Shown: positions 52,090-60,879, numbered from the stretch's first letter. The stretch is 64,000 nt of DNA from Rhizobium sophoriradicis (GCF_003939025.1 NZ_RQIH01000013.1:171438-235437), one strand, 5' to 3'. Notes: generated by a model from the letters alone, not told the origin. Translations and numbers: made by a program.

Positions 52090-52626
52090 TTACTTCGGCG
52101 CCAGCACCATCATCATCTGGCGGCCTTCGAGCTTGGGCTCGGCTTCGACCTTGGCGATCTCGGTCGTATCGGCCTTGACCTGCTGCAGAAGCTTCATGCC
52201 GAGTTCCTGGTGGGCCATTTCACGGCCGCGGAACTTCAGCGTCACCTTGACCTTGTCGCCCTCGTCGAAGAAGCGGCCCATCGCCTTCATCTTCACCTCA
52301 TAATCATGGGTGTCGATATTCGGGCGCATCTTGATTTCTTTGACTTCGACGATCTTCTGCTTCTTGCGCGCCTCGGCAGCCTTCTTCTGGTTGGCATATT
52401 TCAGCTTGCCCAGATCGAGGATCTTGCACACCGGCGGTTCGGCATTGGGAGAAATTTCGACGAGATCGAGGCCGGCTTCTTCTGCCATTCTCAAGGCCTG
52501 GTCGGTGGGCACGATGCCCATATTCTGTCCGTCAGCCGCGATCAGCTGAACTTTGGGAATGCGGATTTCACGGTTCGAGCGCGGGCCGTCCTTCACGGGC
52601 GCATCGGTCTTAAAAGGTCTGCGAAT
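52090..52626 (-). CDS. infC: Translation initiation factor IF-3, AUU start
   Basis: A 178-residue IF-3, which binds the 30S subunit and checks the start codon. The N-terminal domain has RSNREIRIPKVQLIAADGQN and the linker ANQKKAAEARKKQK. The C-terminal domain has DYEVKMKAMGRFFDEGDKVKV (in parts) and FRGREMAH. The frame starts at ATT (52626), 9 bp after GGAG. The reading IRRPFKTDAPVKDGPRSNRE is the usual rhizobial N-terminus, and an ATT start is the known trait of infC. A GTG 10 codons downstream is the alternative. Confidence 0.93.
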   Translation of the reverse strand: MRRPFKTDAPVKDGPRSNREIRIPKVQLIAADGQNMGIVPTDQALRMAEEAGLDLVEISPNAEPPVCKILDLGKLKYANQKKAAEARKKQKIVEVKEIKMRPNIDTHDYEVKMKAMGRFFDEGDKVKVTLKFRGREMAHQELGMKLLQQVKADTTEIAKVEAEPKLEGRQMMMVLAPK

Positions 52627-52803
52627 GGTCGTATTCTCCTCGCGTTGTTTCGGAACGTTGCAGCCGCGCGCTCCCGATCAGGGTGCACAAACGTATCTCG
52701 TTATCGCTGCAACGGAGTCAATATCATCCTTTAGCGGAAAAATCACGTGCTGTCAGCCTGCCAAGAATCTGTTTTATAGGCCAAAACAATAGGAGTTTTG
52801 CCG

Positions 52804-53634
52804 ATGTCCGATCAGATGCCCAATCTCCAGCCGCAGTTCCTGACGGTCGGCGAAGGCGAAGCGGCGCGTGAGATCGCCATGCTGGTGCGCCCGGCGCATG
52901 CCGCAAATAATGCTCCGACGCTCGTTTGGTTGTCCGGCTACCGTTCCGACATGAGCGGCACCAAAGCGTTGGAGCTCGACGGACTGGCGGGCGAACTCGG
53001 TACCGCCTGTATCCGCCTCGACTATTCCGGCCACGGGCTTTCCGGCGGCAGCTTCCGCGACGGCACGATCTCACGCTGGGTGGAGGAGGCGCTGACCGTC
53101 ATCCGCCACGTCGCGCCCGAGCGGGTCATTCTCGTCGGCTCCTCGATGGGAGGCTGGATTGCGCTCAGGCTGGCGCAGGAGCTCGCGCGACTGGACGGCC
53201 CGAAGCTCGAAGGCCCAAAACTCGAAGGAATGGTGCTGATCGCGCCGGCGCCCGATTTCACTTCCGAACTGATCGAGCCGAACCTGAAGGCCAAGGAGCG
53301 CAAGTCGCTGGCCGAGCGCGGCTATTTCGAGGAGCGCTCGCAATACAGTCCGGAACCGAACATCTATACGCTGGCACTGATCGAGGACGGCCGTAAGAAC
53401 CGCGTGCTCGACGGCATGATCGAGACGGGCTGCCCGGTGCATATCCTCCAGGGCATGAAGGATCCCGACGTGCCGCATGCGCATGCGATGAGGCTTGTCG
53501 AGCACCTTCCTGCCGACGACGTGGTGCTGACCTTCATCCGTGATGGCGACCATCGCCTGTCCCGCCCAGGCGATATCGCCCTTATTCTGAGCGCCGTCAA
53601 AGGCGTCATCCGCACCGCCATGGCCGGGCAATGA
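52804..53634 (+). CDS. Alpha/beta hydrolase
   Basis: A 276-residue serine hydrolase fold protein. The oxyanion region is LVWLSGYRSDMSGTKA, the nucleophile elbow VGSSMGGWIAL (Ser about residue 119), and the acid and His are in KDPDVPHAHAM and DGDHRLSRPGD. A tandem repeat (GPKLEGPKLEG) lies at about residues 133-143. The ATG at 52804 has AGGAG 8 bp upstream. It resembles esterase/BAAT-like hydrolases; substrate unknown. Confidence 0.9.
   Translation: MSDQMPNLQPQFLTVGEGEAAREIAMLVRPAHAANNAPTLVWLSGYRSDMSGTKALELDGLAGELGTACIRLDYSGHGLSGGSFRDGTISRWVEEALTVIRHVAPERVILVGSSMGGWIALRLAQELARLDGPKLEGPKLEGMVLIAPAPDFTSELIEPNLKAKERKSLAERGYFEERSQYSPEPNIYTLALIEDGRKNRVLDGMIETGCPVHILQGMKDPDVPHAHAMRLVEHLPADDVVLTFIRDGDHRLSRPGDIALILSAVKGVIRTAMAGQ
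53199..53228. repeat. Tandem 15-bp duplication inside the alpha/beta hydrolase
   Basis: Two adjacent 15-bp units encode GPKLE twice. They differ by two bases, so the duplication is not brand new. It keeps the frame and lies in a loop. Confidence 0.6.
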
Positions 53635-53733
53635 GCTGCTGAGCCAAGCCCGCGTCATGTTGCATTTTAACCATGTCGACGGGTCGCAAGGTCCTCCCGA
53701 GAAGTAACGATTGACTCTTCTCGGCCCTCTCCA

Positions 53734-53748
53734 TTAACAGTTTGTTAA
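53734..53748. promoter_or_regulatory. CtrA-like box TTAA-N7-TTAA
   Basis: TTAACAGTTTGTTAA fits the full CtrA recognition pattern TTAA-N7-TTAA. It lies 31 bp before the start of the BTLCP protease gene. CtrA is the cell-cycle regulator in rhizobia. Confidence 0.5.
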
Positions 53749-53779
53749 TAATTAAGGGGCGATCGAGGAAAGAGCGGGC

Positions 53780-54379
53780 GTGCGGATCAAAGGTATCTTT
53801 GTGGCCATGATGGCCGTGTTTGCGATGGCGACAGCCGCCATCCCAGCTCCAAGCAGAAATGCTTCCATGGTAACAGGCAACGCCACTTCGCAGCCGATCG
53901 GCCATTACGATTTCTGTCAGACCCACAGCAGTGAATGCGGCGCAAACCGCAATGCGGGCCCTGTCGAGATGACCCCGGCCAAGTGGTCGCTCGTCCGTTC
54001 GATCAACGCCACGGTCAACCGCACGATCACACCGATGACCGACAAGGAAATCTACGGCAAGGATGAAGTCTGGGCCTACCCAACGACTGCCGGCGACTGC
54101 GAGGATTTCGCGCTCCTGAAGCGCCGCATCCTGATCCAGCGCGGCATTCCGGCCGCCGATCTGCTGATGACCGTCGTGCGCAAGCCTGACGGTGAGGGCC
54201 ATGCCGTCCTGACGCTGCGCAGCGCCGAGGGCGACTTTGTGCTCGACAACCTCGCCGTCGACGTCAAGCCGTGGTTCGGAACGCCTTATTCCTTCGTCAA
54301 GCGGCAGTCGAGCTACAATGCCGGCCGCTGGGTCACCATCGAGAACGGCCGCGACGTTCTGGTCGGCGCACTGCGCTGA
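53780..54379 (+). CDS. Transglutaminase-like cysteine peptidase (BTLCP)
   Basis: A 199-residue exported protein. A signal peptide (MRIKGIFVAMMAVFAMATA, cleavage near IPAPS) leads to the BTLCP domain. Catalytic residues are visible as AGDCEDFALLKRRIL (Cys), GEGHAVLTLR (His) and VLDNLAVD (Asp). The family includes LapG-like and other periplasmic proteases; this one lacks an adjacent LapD, so that role is not claimed. The start is GTG. A perfect terminator follows. Confidence 0.91.
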   Translation: MRIKGIFVAMMAVFAMATAAIPAPSRNASMVTGNATSQPIGHYDFCQTHSSECGANRNAGPVEMTPAKWSLVRSINATVNRTITPMTDKEIYGKDEVWAYPTTAGDCEDFALLKRRILIQRGIPAADLLMTVVRKPDGEGHAVLTLRSAEGDFVLDNLAVDVKPWFGTPYSFVKRQSSYNAGRWVTIENGRDVLVGALR

Positions 54380-54400
54380 CATTCTTAGGGGGATGCGGGG

Positions 54401-54430
54401 AAAAGGCCGGCGAAAGCCGGCCTTTTGCTT
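54401..54430 (+). terminator. Rho-independent terminator after BTLCP gene
   Basis: AAAAGGCCGGC-GAAA-GCCGGCCTTTT is an 11-bp perfect stem with a GAAA tetraloop and a T-rich tail. Confidence 0.9.
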
Positions 54431-54500
54431 TTGGGGCTAGCTTCGCCTCTCCTCCCAAGTCAGTTTATGCGCAGAAAGAGCCCCCTCTGCCCTGCCGGGC

Positions 54501-54523
54501 ATCTCCCCCACAGGTGGGGAGAT
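54501..54523. repeat. Dispersed palindromic repeat fragment ATCTCCCC/GGGGAGAT
   Basis: An 8-bp stem with a short loop lies in a CCCTGCCGGGC context (54490-54500) that resembles a common Rhizobiales intergenic repeat. It lies between the BTLCP terminator and mbfA. Only one copy is in this window. Confidence 0.4.
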
Positions 54524-54675
54524 CGGCTGGACGCACCGGTTTCCTCAATCAATTGGGGTCGCAGCACAACGAAATGGTCCTCACGAAGGTCAAGCCGGCC
54601 CTCCGCATGGCTCCGGGCGTTCGCTGCTGCAATCGATTCACTCGATCGATTGCTCGGGCTCTGCCCGACCGCAGC

Positions 54676-55659
54676 TCACCCATTCCCGATCAAAATCCCC
54701 GCACCGAGCACCAAGCTGCCGCCGAGCACCACCTGGAAGGCGGCGCGCAGGAACGGCGTTTCCATGTAGCGGTTCTGGATGAAGGCGATTGCCCAGAGTT
54801 CGAAGAAAACGATGACGCCGGCGGTGATCGTCGCCGTCCAGAAATGCGGGATCAGATAGGGCAGCGCGTGGCCGAGGCCGCCGAGCGTCGTCATGATGCC
54901 GCAGGCAAGGCCGCGCTTGACCGGCGACCCCCTGCCGGAGATCTTGCCGTCGTCATGGGCGGCCTCGGTGAAGCCCATCGAGATGCCGGCACCGACGGAT
55001 GCGGAAAGGCCGACGAGGAGGGTCTGCCAGGTGTCCTGGGTGGCAAAGGCGGCGGCAAAGATCGGCGCCAGCGTCGAGACCGAGCCGTCCATCAGCCCGG
55101 CAAGGCCCGGCTGCACATAGGTCAGCACGAATTGCCGGTGGGCCGCCTCGTCCTCATCGCGCTTGACGTCTTCGGGCGTATGTTTGTCGCCCAGCATGCG
55201 GGCAATATCTTCATGTCCCTGCTCGGCCAGCGCCAGATCACCGAGAAGCTCGCGCGTCGAGGCGTCCGAGGTCCGCTTTGCCGCCTCGACATAGAAGCGG
55301 TAGGCCTGCTCCTCCATTGCCTCGGTCTCCTGCCGTATCGCATCGAGCGAAAGGCTTGCCCTGAGCCAGTCGGGCTTGCGTTCGTAGAAGCCCTGCACAT
55401 GTTCGCGCCGGATCAGCGGGATGCGCTCGCCGAAACGCTGGCGATGGATCTCGATCAGGGATTTGCGATGGGTATCCTCGACCTCGGCCATATCTTCGAA
55501 AACCTTTGCCGAGGCCGGGAATTCGTTCCGCAGCCTGTCGGCATAGGCAAGATAGATGCGGGCATCGTCTTCCTCGGAGGCGATTGCGAGGGCGAGAATC
55601 TCCTGCTCGGACAGCGACTCGAAAGACCGTTTCGGTGATCTGAAAAATCGCGCCAACAT
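54676..55659 (-). CDS. mbfA: Membrane-bound ferritin-like iron exporter MbfA (erythrin-VIT1)
   Basis: A 327-residue fusion. The N-terminal ferritin-like (erythrin) domain, about residues 15-160, has paired Glu/ExxH ligands: ASEEDDARIYLAYADRL, EVEDTHRKSL, EEQAYRFYVEAA and LAEQGHEDIA. The C-terminal VIT1/CCC1-like membrane domain has GLMDGSVSTLAPIFAAAF and SMGFTEAAHDD. This matches rhizobial MbfA, which exports iron and protects against iron and peroxide stress. A perfect Irr-type palindrome sits 15 bp before the start, so Irr repression under low iron is likely. Confidence 0.94.
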   Translation of the reverse strand: MLARFFRSPKRSFESLSEQEILALAIASEEDDARIYLAYADRLRNEFPASAKVFEDMAEVEDTHRKSLIEIHRQRFGERIPLIRREHVQGFYERKPDWLRASLSLDAIRQETEAMEEQAYRFYVEAAKRTSDASTRELLGDLALAEQGHEDIARMLGDKHTPEDVKRDEDEAAHRQFVLTYVQPGLAGLMDGSVSTLAPIFAAAFATQDTWQTLLVGLSASVGAGISMGFTEAAHDDGKISGRGSPVKRGLACGIMTTLGGLGHALPYLIPHFWTATITAGVIVFFELWAIAFIQNRYMETPFLRAAFQVVLGGSLVLGAGILIGNG

Positions 55660-55673
55660 AACTAATCTCCATA

Positions 55674-55692
55674 ATTTAGAATTATTCTAAAT
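55674..55692. promoter_or_regulatory. Iron control element (Irr/ICE box) upstream of mbfA
   Basis: ATTTAGAATTATTCTAAAT is a perfect 19-bp palindrome and matches the known ICE pattern for the Irr repressor in rhizobia. It lies 15 bp upstream of the mbfA start. Confidence 0.88.
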
Positions 55693-55827
55693 CTAAAGAA
55701 GGAGCCAATGGCGGTCAAGGGTGCAGACAGGCCGGCTGACAGATTGCCGCAAGCCGCAAGCATGCCTTTGGCGCGCCTGCGCAAACACCTATATGAGAGG
55801 GCGCCGCATCATGCGGCGCCGGGGTTC

Positions 55828-56298
55828 ATGATGGATAATGACATTCAGGGCCGTCCTGCCCATGTCGCGGCGATCCGCGAAAGGGCGGAGGTCGAGATGC
55901 GGGCGATGGGCGTCGACGAGGTCTTCATCGGCAGGCTGGTCGAGACTTTTTACGGGCGCGTCCTGACGCATCCCGATCTCGGTCCGGTGTTCGACGCCAG
56001 GCTCTCCGGCCGCTGGCCGGAGCATATGGAGAAGATGAAGAGCTTCTGGTCGGCCGTCGCCTTCCGCAGCGGCGCCTATGGCGGCAAGCCGGTGCAGGCG
56101 CATACCGGCGTCGCGGATCTGACGCCGGATCTCTTTCCGAAGTGGCTGGCGCTATTTGCCGCAACGCTCGACGATGTCGCCCCGTCGCCGGAGGCCAAGG
56201 CCTGGTTCATGGGGACGGCGGAGCGGATCGCCAAGAGCCTGACGCTGTCGCTGTTCTACAATCCGGCGCTCGACGACCCCACGAAGAAGGCGGGCTGA
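55828..56298 (+). CDS. Group III truncated haemoglobin
   Basis: A 156-residue truncated globin of group III. It has VETFYGRVLTHPDLGPVFDARLSGRWPEHMEKMKSFW (in parts, with the FW pair of helix E/F), YGGKPVQAHTGV (probable proximal His) and WFMGTAERIAKSLT at the end. These proteins bind oxygen or NO in aerobic bacteria. ATG at 55828 is preferred because it sits at the usual family start. A second ATG at 55831 also fits. It is divergent from mbfA. Confidence 0.86.
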   Translation: MMDNDIQGRPAHVAAIRERAEVEMRAMGVDEVFIGRLVETFYGRVLTHPDLGPVFDARLSGRWPEHMEKMKSFWSAVAFRSGAYGGKPVQAHTGVADLTPDLFPKWLALFAATLDDVAPSPEAKAWFMGTAERIAKSLTLSLFYNPALDDPTKKAG

Positions 56299-56302
56299 CG
56301 CA

Positions 56303-57196
56303 TCATTGCCTGGCTGAGAAGGTTGCGCCGGCGCTTGCGGCAACGACCAGAGCCGTCCCTGCCATCTGCAGAAACGTCATCGGCTGCATCAGAATGAGGA
56401 AGCCTGCCAGAGCCGCAATGGCCGGTTCCAGACTCATGAGAATGCCGAATGACGTCGTCGGCATGCGCCGCAGGGCAATCAGCTCCAGCGTATAGGGCAG
56501 CAGCGGCACGAGAACAGCGAGGCCCGCCATTTCGATCAGGCCATAAGTATCAAGCGCCGGCGCTGCGCCCGAAAAGCCGAAGGGCGTCGCAACCGCAGCA
56601 GCAACCATCAGCGACATGGAAAGCCCTTCCAGGCCATTGAAGCTGGCGCCGATTTTCTTGGTCAGCACGATATAGATCGCCCAGCCCGTCCCCGCGCCGC
56701 CGGCAAAGAGAATGCCCCACATATCGCCGATCCAGCCTTCGCCGTCATGGGCAAGCGCCAGCACGCCAAGCGCGGCAATGAGCGGCCAGACGAGACGCCG
56801 GCTGAGACCGTAACCGATGGTCGCGACCGAAAGCGGGCCGAGAAAATCGATCGCCACGGCAAGGCCAAGCGGAATGCGCTCGATCGCTGCGAAAAAACTC
56901 ATGGTCATCAATGCTGTCGTCGTGCCGAGAACGAGCGCGCTTGTCCATTGCTCTCTCGAGTAGCTGAAGATGCGCGGACGGACGGCGACGACCAGGATGA
57001 TGGCGGCAAAGACGAGGCGCAGCCAGCTCGCGCCGGCCGGTCCATAGGTGGTGATCGCGTGGGAAGACAGAGCTGCGCCGAACTGGATCGAAGACATGGA
57101 CAGGAGGCACATCAGCCCGCCGGCCGCCAGGCCAGAGGACGTTGCAGGCGTTTCCAATGCCAGCACGCCGGCGCCGTCGTTCGTTCCGTCTTTCAT
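56303..57196 (-). CDS. EamA/RhtA-type inner-membrane exporter
   Basis: A 297-residue DMT-superfamily transporter with ten hydrophobic segments. It has MSSIQFGAALSSHAITTYGPAGASWLRLVFAAIIL (in parts), FFAAIERIPLGLAVAIDFLGPLSV, and GILMSLEPAIAALAGFLIL, which resemble RhtA/threonine exporter-like proteins. The ATG at 57196 has GGAG 6 bp upstream. The exported substrate is probably an amino acid, unproven. Confidence 0.88.
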   Translation of the reverse strand: MKDGTNDGAGVLALETPATSSGLAAGGLMCLLSMSSIQFGAALSSHAITTYGPAGASWLRLVFAAIILVVAVRPRIFSYSREQWTSALVLGTTTALMTMSFFAAIERIPLGLAVAIDFLGPLSVATIGYGLSRRLVWPLIAALGVLALAHDGEGWIGDMWGILFAGGAGTGWAIYIVLTKKIGASFNGLEGLSMSLMVAAAVATPFGFSGAAPALDTYGLIEMAGLAVLVPLLPYTLELIALRRMPTTSFGILMSLEPAIAALAGFLILMQPMTFLQMAGTALVVAASAGATFSARQ

Positions 57197-57288
57197 CCGC
57201 ATCTCCGATCGAGCGCTCTTCATACGGAGGCCGCTTGCAACCGACAAATTCAATCTTCTGATCGAGGCAGCAAAAGACCTAATGCATC

Positions 57289-57840
57289 TCAGAGACGGCC
57301 GGAGAAGATCACCTCTTCGGCGTCTTCGACACTCATATCGAAGACCTTCCTGCCGATCTCGAAGCTGAAACCGTTGCGGGCGAAGGCCGACATTTCCTTT
57401 GCCTTGCGCTTGTCGTCGAGTTCGACACGACGAAAAGGGCCGAAGGCGCGTTTGCGGGCGAATATGGTCGCGGCATAGAGATCGTCAGCCTCTCCGAGTG
57501 CGGCCTCGACCTTGTCGCTCGCGACACCTTTGGCAGCAAGCTTCTGGGCGATCGCACGCTTCGACTTGCCGCCGCGTACGGCAGAGCGCGTGCTGATCTC
57601 GGCATAGGCGCCATCGTCGAGCAGCTTGTTGTCATAGGCAAATTTGACAGCGAAATCGGCAACGGCCTTGAGCTGGCCCGCGCTGATGTCTTCGAACTTC
57701 TCCCTGGCCTTGCGGGTGATGGCGTCGAAGAGCTGCTTTTCCGTCATCATCCGCCGCTCCAGGCGATAGATGGCGGAGTTGCGCGCCCAGCTCAGCATGC
57801 GTGAGGTCGGGATATCGGATGGATCGGTCTCGTCGGTCAT
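57289..57840 (-). CDS. recX: Regulatory protein RecX
   Basis: A 183-residue RecX-family protein that modulates RecA filaments. It has AIYRLERRMMTEKQLFDAITRK, FAYDNKLLDDGAYAEISTRSAVRGGKSKRAIAQKLAAKGV (in parts), and the C-terminal helical repeat with RRVELDDKRKAKEMSAFARNGFSFE. The recA gene is not in this window. The HDAC-family gene ends 10 bp upstream on the same strand, so the two may be co-transcribed. Confidence 0.88.
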   Translation of the reverse strand: MTDETDPSDIPTSRMLSWARNSAIYRLERRMMTEKQLFDAITRKAREKFEDISAGQLKAVADFAVKFAYDNKLLDDGAYAEISTRSAVRGGKSKRAIAQKLAAKGVASDKVEAALGEADDLYAATIFARKRAFGPFRRVELDDKRKAKEMSAFARNGFSFEIGRKVFDMSVEDAEEVIFSGRL

Positions 57841-57849
57841 ATCAAGCGA

Positions 57850-58875
57850 TCAGGCTTCCAGACCCTTGAGAACATTGGCGACATTGCGCCCGATCTCGGG
57901 AACGCCGTAGCCGCCTTCCATGCAGGCAAGCACCGGCAGGCCGGCAGCGGATATCATCGCGCCCATACGGATGAAATCGTCGGAGGTAAGGCGGAAGAAG
58001 GAGATCGGATCGCGCTCGAAGGTGTCGACACCGAGTGCGACGACGATTGCCTCGGCGCCGAAGGCCTTGATGCGAGCAAGCGCATCGGCAAGGGCAGAGG
58101 ACCAGACCTCGAAAGGCGTGCCCGGAGGCATCGGATAATTGCGGTTGGTCCCCGTGCCCGCCCCCTCGCCCTCCTCTTCGGCATGGCCGAGGAAATAGGG
58201 AAAGGCGTGCATCGGATCGCCATGCAGTGAGGCGGTGAAAACATCGCCTCTGTGATAAAAGAGATCCTGGGTGCCGTTGCCATGGTGGAAATCGACATCG
58301 AGCACGGCAACCTTGGCCGCCCCATGATCGAGCAGCCGCTGGGCGGCGACACCGGCATTGTTGATGAAGCAATAGCCGCCGAAGAGATCGATGCCGGCGT
58401 GATGGCCGGGCGGGCGGCAGAGCGCGAAGGCGAAACGATGGTCCTCCGCCAGCCAGTCGGCGCCCGTTATGGCGCAACGCATCGAGGCGATCGCCGCCTC
58501 GTAGGAGCCGTTGGTGATCGAGGTATCGGCGGCATTGGCATAATGGCCGATCGCGCCAACGATATTGTCGGGCACGCGCTGGCTGGTGCGGCGCACCGGG
58601 AAGGAATTGGCGATCGCCTCGCCTTTGAAGCCGGCCGCCACCCATCGGTCCCAGACGGTGGCGAGAAAATCGAGATAGGCGGGATCATGCACTTTGTTGG
58701 CCGTTTCCAGCCCGTGTGCATCGGGCGCGACGACATCGGCAAAGCCCGCCTCCTTCACCGCCGCCAGGATCCATTCGGCCCGGAAAGGCGCCTCGAAGGG
58801 CGTCACCAGCTGGCCGGCGTAGAGCTCGGTCCTGGCGTCACGCAGCTTGTGATCCTCGGAATAGATGACGCGCAT
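57850..58875 (-). CDS. Histone deacetylase family protein (acetylpolyamine amidohydrolase-like)
   Basis: A 341-residue class II HDAC-like zinc hydrolase. The active site is complete: RPPGHHAG (two catalytic His), FINNAGVAAQRLL, VLDVDFHHGNGTQDLFY (zinc Asp and His) and LGVDTFERDPIS (second zinc Asp). EGGYG lies near the C-terminus. Bacterial members act on acetylated polyamines or other small amides rather than histones. The ATG at 58875 is the family start. Confidence 0.92.
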   Translation of the reverse strand: MRVIYSEDHKLRDARTELYAGQLVTPFEAPFRAEWILAAVKEAGFADVVAPDAHGLETANKVHDPAYLDFLATVWDRWVAAGFKGEAIANSFPVRRTSQRVPDNIVGAIGHYANAADTSITNGSYEAAIASMRCAITGADWLAEDHRFAFALCRPPGHHAGIDLFGGYCFINNAGVAAQRLLDHGAAKVAVLDVDFHHGNGTQDLFYHRGDVFTASLHGDPMHAFPYFLGHAEEEGEGAGTGTNRNYPMPPGTPFEVWSSALADALARIKAFGAEAIVVALGVDTFERDPISFFRLTSDDFIRMGAMISAAGLPVLACMEGGYGVPEIGRNVANVLKGLEA

Positions 58876-59008
58876 TGCAGATCCTGCCCCTGATTGAACA
58901 TCGAGGTTTACACGGCTTCGCTCCAACGAAAAAGCGGCGTGTCGGCTTGATCGCCCAGCTAAATAACGCCACCTTCGCCGATATTTTCAGAACGAGGAAA
59001 TTTTCCGC

Positions 59009-59620
59009 ATGAAAGTGCTGATGGTCGATGTCGACGGCGTGCTCATTCATGGCCGGCCGGCCGATGGCCTGCCTCTCTTCACCTATCTGGAACGCGACCT
59101 TGGGCTGCGCCTGGACCTGCTGCAGCAGGCATTCTTCCAGACCCACTGGAACGATATCGTCATCGGCCGCGAGGCGTTGGAACCGCGACTCTCGGCCGTG
59201 CTTGCAGAGATCGCGCCCCATCTCAGCGCCGCAACCCTGATCGATTATTGGTTCGAAAACGATTCCCGCCTCGATCTCAATCTCTTGGAAGAGCTTGCCG
59301 CCCTCCGGCAAAGCGGTGTTGCCCTCTTTCTGGCGACCAATCAGGAGCACAGGCGGGCGCGCTATCTGATGGAAGAGGCCGGCCTCGGCGCGCATGTCGA
59401 CGGCATCATCTATTCCGCCGCGCTCGGGCACGGCAAACCTTCGCCGGAGTTTTTCCGGCTGGCGACCGAACGCGCCGGCGCCCTGCCCGGCGAAATCGCC
59501 TTCATCGACGATATGGCGGAAAACATCGAGGCGGCGCGGCAGTTCGGCTGGAGCGCGGCGCAATGGACGGCGGGCGCCAAGCTGCACGAGACGCTTTCCG
59601 CCTTCAGCCATACGGCGTGA
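59009..59620 (+). CDS. HAD family hydrolase
   Basis: A 203-residue haloacid dehalogenase-type phosphatase. Motif I is MVDVDGVLIHG (first Asp nucleophile), motif II is in LFLATNQEH (Thr-Asn), motif III Lys is in LGHGKPSPEFF, and motif IV is IAFIDDMAENIEAA. The helical cap is between. Probable small-molecule phosphatase, specificity unknown. AGGAAA lies before the ATG. Confidence 0.9.
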   Translation: MKVLMVDVDGVLIHGRPADGLPLFTYLERDLGLRLDLLQQAFFQTHWNDIVIGREALEPRLSAVLAEIAPHLSAATLIDYWFENDSRLDLNLLEELAALRQSGVALFLATNQEHRRARYLMEEAGLGAHVDGIIYSAALGHGKPSPEFFRLATERAGALPGEIAFIDDMAENIEAARQFGWSAAQWTAGAKLHETLSAFSHTA

Positions 59621-59635
59621 GTGGAGCCGGCGCAA

Positions 59636-60154
59636 TCAGGCGAGCCGCTTGTAGAACAGGGTGGTATCGCAGAAGCCGCCTTGCGGCCACAGCGCGTAAT
59701 CGGGGATGACGCCGACGCGCTCCCAGCCGAGGCGCGGATAAATCGCCTCGGCATCGCTGCCGGTTGCCGTGTCGAGCACGAGCAGGGTTTTGCCGCGCTT
59801 TCTCGCCTCCCGCTCGGCGGCATCCATCAGCAGCCGGGCGAGACCCCTGCCGCGAGCGGAGCGATGCACCAGCAGTTTCTTCAGATCACCGCGATGCGGC
59901 TGGTTCGGCATCTGGGCAGCGCCCACCTGCACGGTACCGACGATGCTGCCGCCGAGTTCGGCGACCAGCAGCAGATTGCCGCCCGCGGCAACGGCATCGG
60001 CGACGTCATGCCAATAGGACTCGGCATCTTCAGGCGCATAGGGCTGCATGAAGCCGACCGAAGCGCCGCCGGCGACGCAATCGGCAAGCACTTCCGACAG
60101 GGCGGGAATGGCGGCGCGCGCCTCCTCGGCGGAAAGGGTGCGAATGTCAGGCAT
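59636..60154 (-). CDS. GNAT family N-acetyltransferase
   Basis: A 172-residue acetyltransferase. The CoA motif is KKLLVHRSARGRGLARLLM (Q/RxxGxG/A type), and VLDTATGSDAEAIYPRLGWERVGVI is the C-terminal substrate part. The ATG at 60154 gives MPDIRTLSAEEA with AGGAG upstream. It follows the XRE-cupin gene by 23 bp, as in regulator-enzyme pairs of this kind. Confidence 0.9.
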   Translation of the reverse strand: MPDIRTLSAEEARAAIPALSEVLADCVAGGASVGFMQPYAPEDAESYWHDVADAVAAGGNLLLVAELGGSIVGTVQVGAAQMPNQPHRGDLKKLLVHRSARGRGLARLLMDAAEREARKRGKTLLVLDTATGSDAEAIYPRLGWERVGVIPDYALWPQGGFCDTTLFYKRLA

Positions 60155-60177
60155 GCTGTTCTCCTGAAATGAAGCTG

Positions 60178-60747
60178 TTATCGGCCGCCGCGATCGAGAA
60201 CGACGCAATAGCGCGCCGGTGCGTTGCCGGGATTGTGGAACACATGACCCTCGCCGACCGGCATGAAGAGGCAGTCGCCGGGACGCAGGCGGTAGAGCGT
60301 CTCACCGGCCGTCATCTCCAGCTCGCCATCGAACAGCCATACATGCTGCGTCATGCCGCGCGAGGCCGCGTGCGGGGGAAAGCTGACGCGGGCGCCGGCG
60401 GGAAATTCGACCTCGACAATATCGACATCGGAGGCCGTGCCGGGCGCCGAGACCGACCGCCTGATGTAACCGGTTTCCGGATCGCGCCAGACCTGCTGCT
60501 CCTGCCGGCGGGCGAGCGGCGAGGCCTGCTGCCCCTCCTCTGCGAAAAAGGCCGAGAGGGACAGGCCGAGGGCGGCGCAGATCCTTGCCAGCAGCGAGGC
60601 CGTCGGGCTCGCCTCGGCCCGTTCGATGCGTGAAATCATGGCGCGGCTGACGCCGGAGGCGGTGGCAAGATCGTCCAGCGTCAAGCCCTTTTCCAGCCGC
60701 AGCGTGCGGATGCGAATGCCGATCGCCTGTTCGAGTTGCTGTTCCAT
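60178..60747 (-). CDS. XRE family regulator with C-terminal cupin domain
   Basis: A 189-residue regulator. The N-terminal HTH (residues 9-60) has IRTLRLEKGLTLDDLATASGVSRAMISRIER (in parts). The C-terminal cupin domain has AASRGMTQHVWLFDGELEMTAGETLYRLRPGDCLFMPVGEGHVFHN (ends MTQHVW and GEGHVFHN are the metal-ligand region). It likely controls the GNAT gene downstream and itself. The effector is unknown. Confidence 0.92.
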   Translation of the reverse strand: MEQQLEQAIGIRIRTLRLEKGLTLDDLATASGVSRAMISRIERAEASPTASLLARICAALGLSLSAFFAEEGQQASPLARRQEQQVWRDPETGYIRRSVSAPGTASDVDIVEVEFPAGARVSFPPHAASRGMTQHVWLFDGELEMTAGETLYRLRPGDCLFMPVGEGHVFHNPGNAPARYCVVLDRGGR

Positions 60748-60879
60748 CTTCCGATCCGTTATCTACTATAAGAGAAATGCATGATCCGATGATGGAATCA
60801 AGCCCATAGGCGGTGCGCACGCACCTTGCTTTCACCGCAGCCTGGCCGGTATATGTCAGCGCGATCGATGGAGAGACGA

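Noticed and set aside
60748..60879. Possible thiamine riboswitch before tenA
   Set aside because: No THI-box-like conserved segments; the gap is too short and is shared with a divergent gene.
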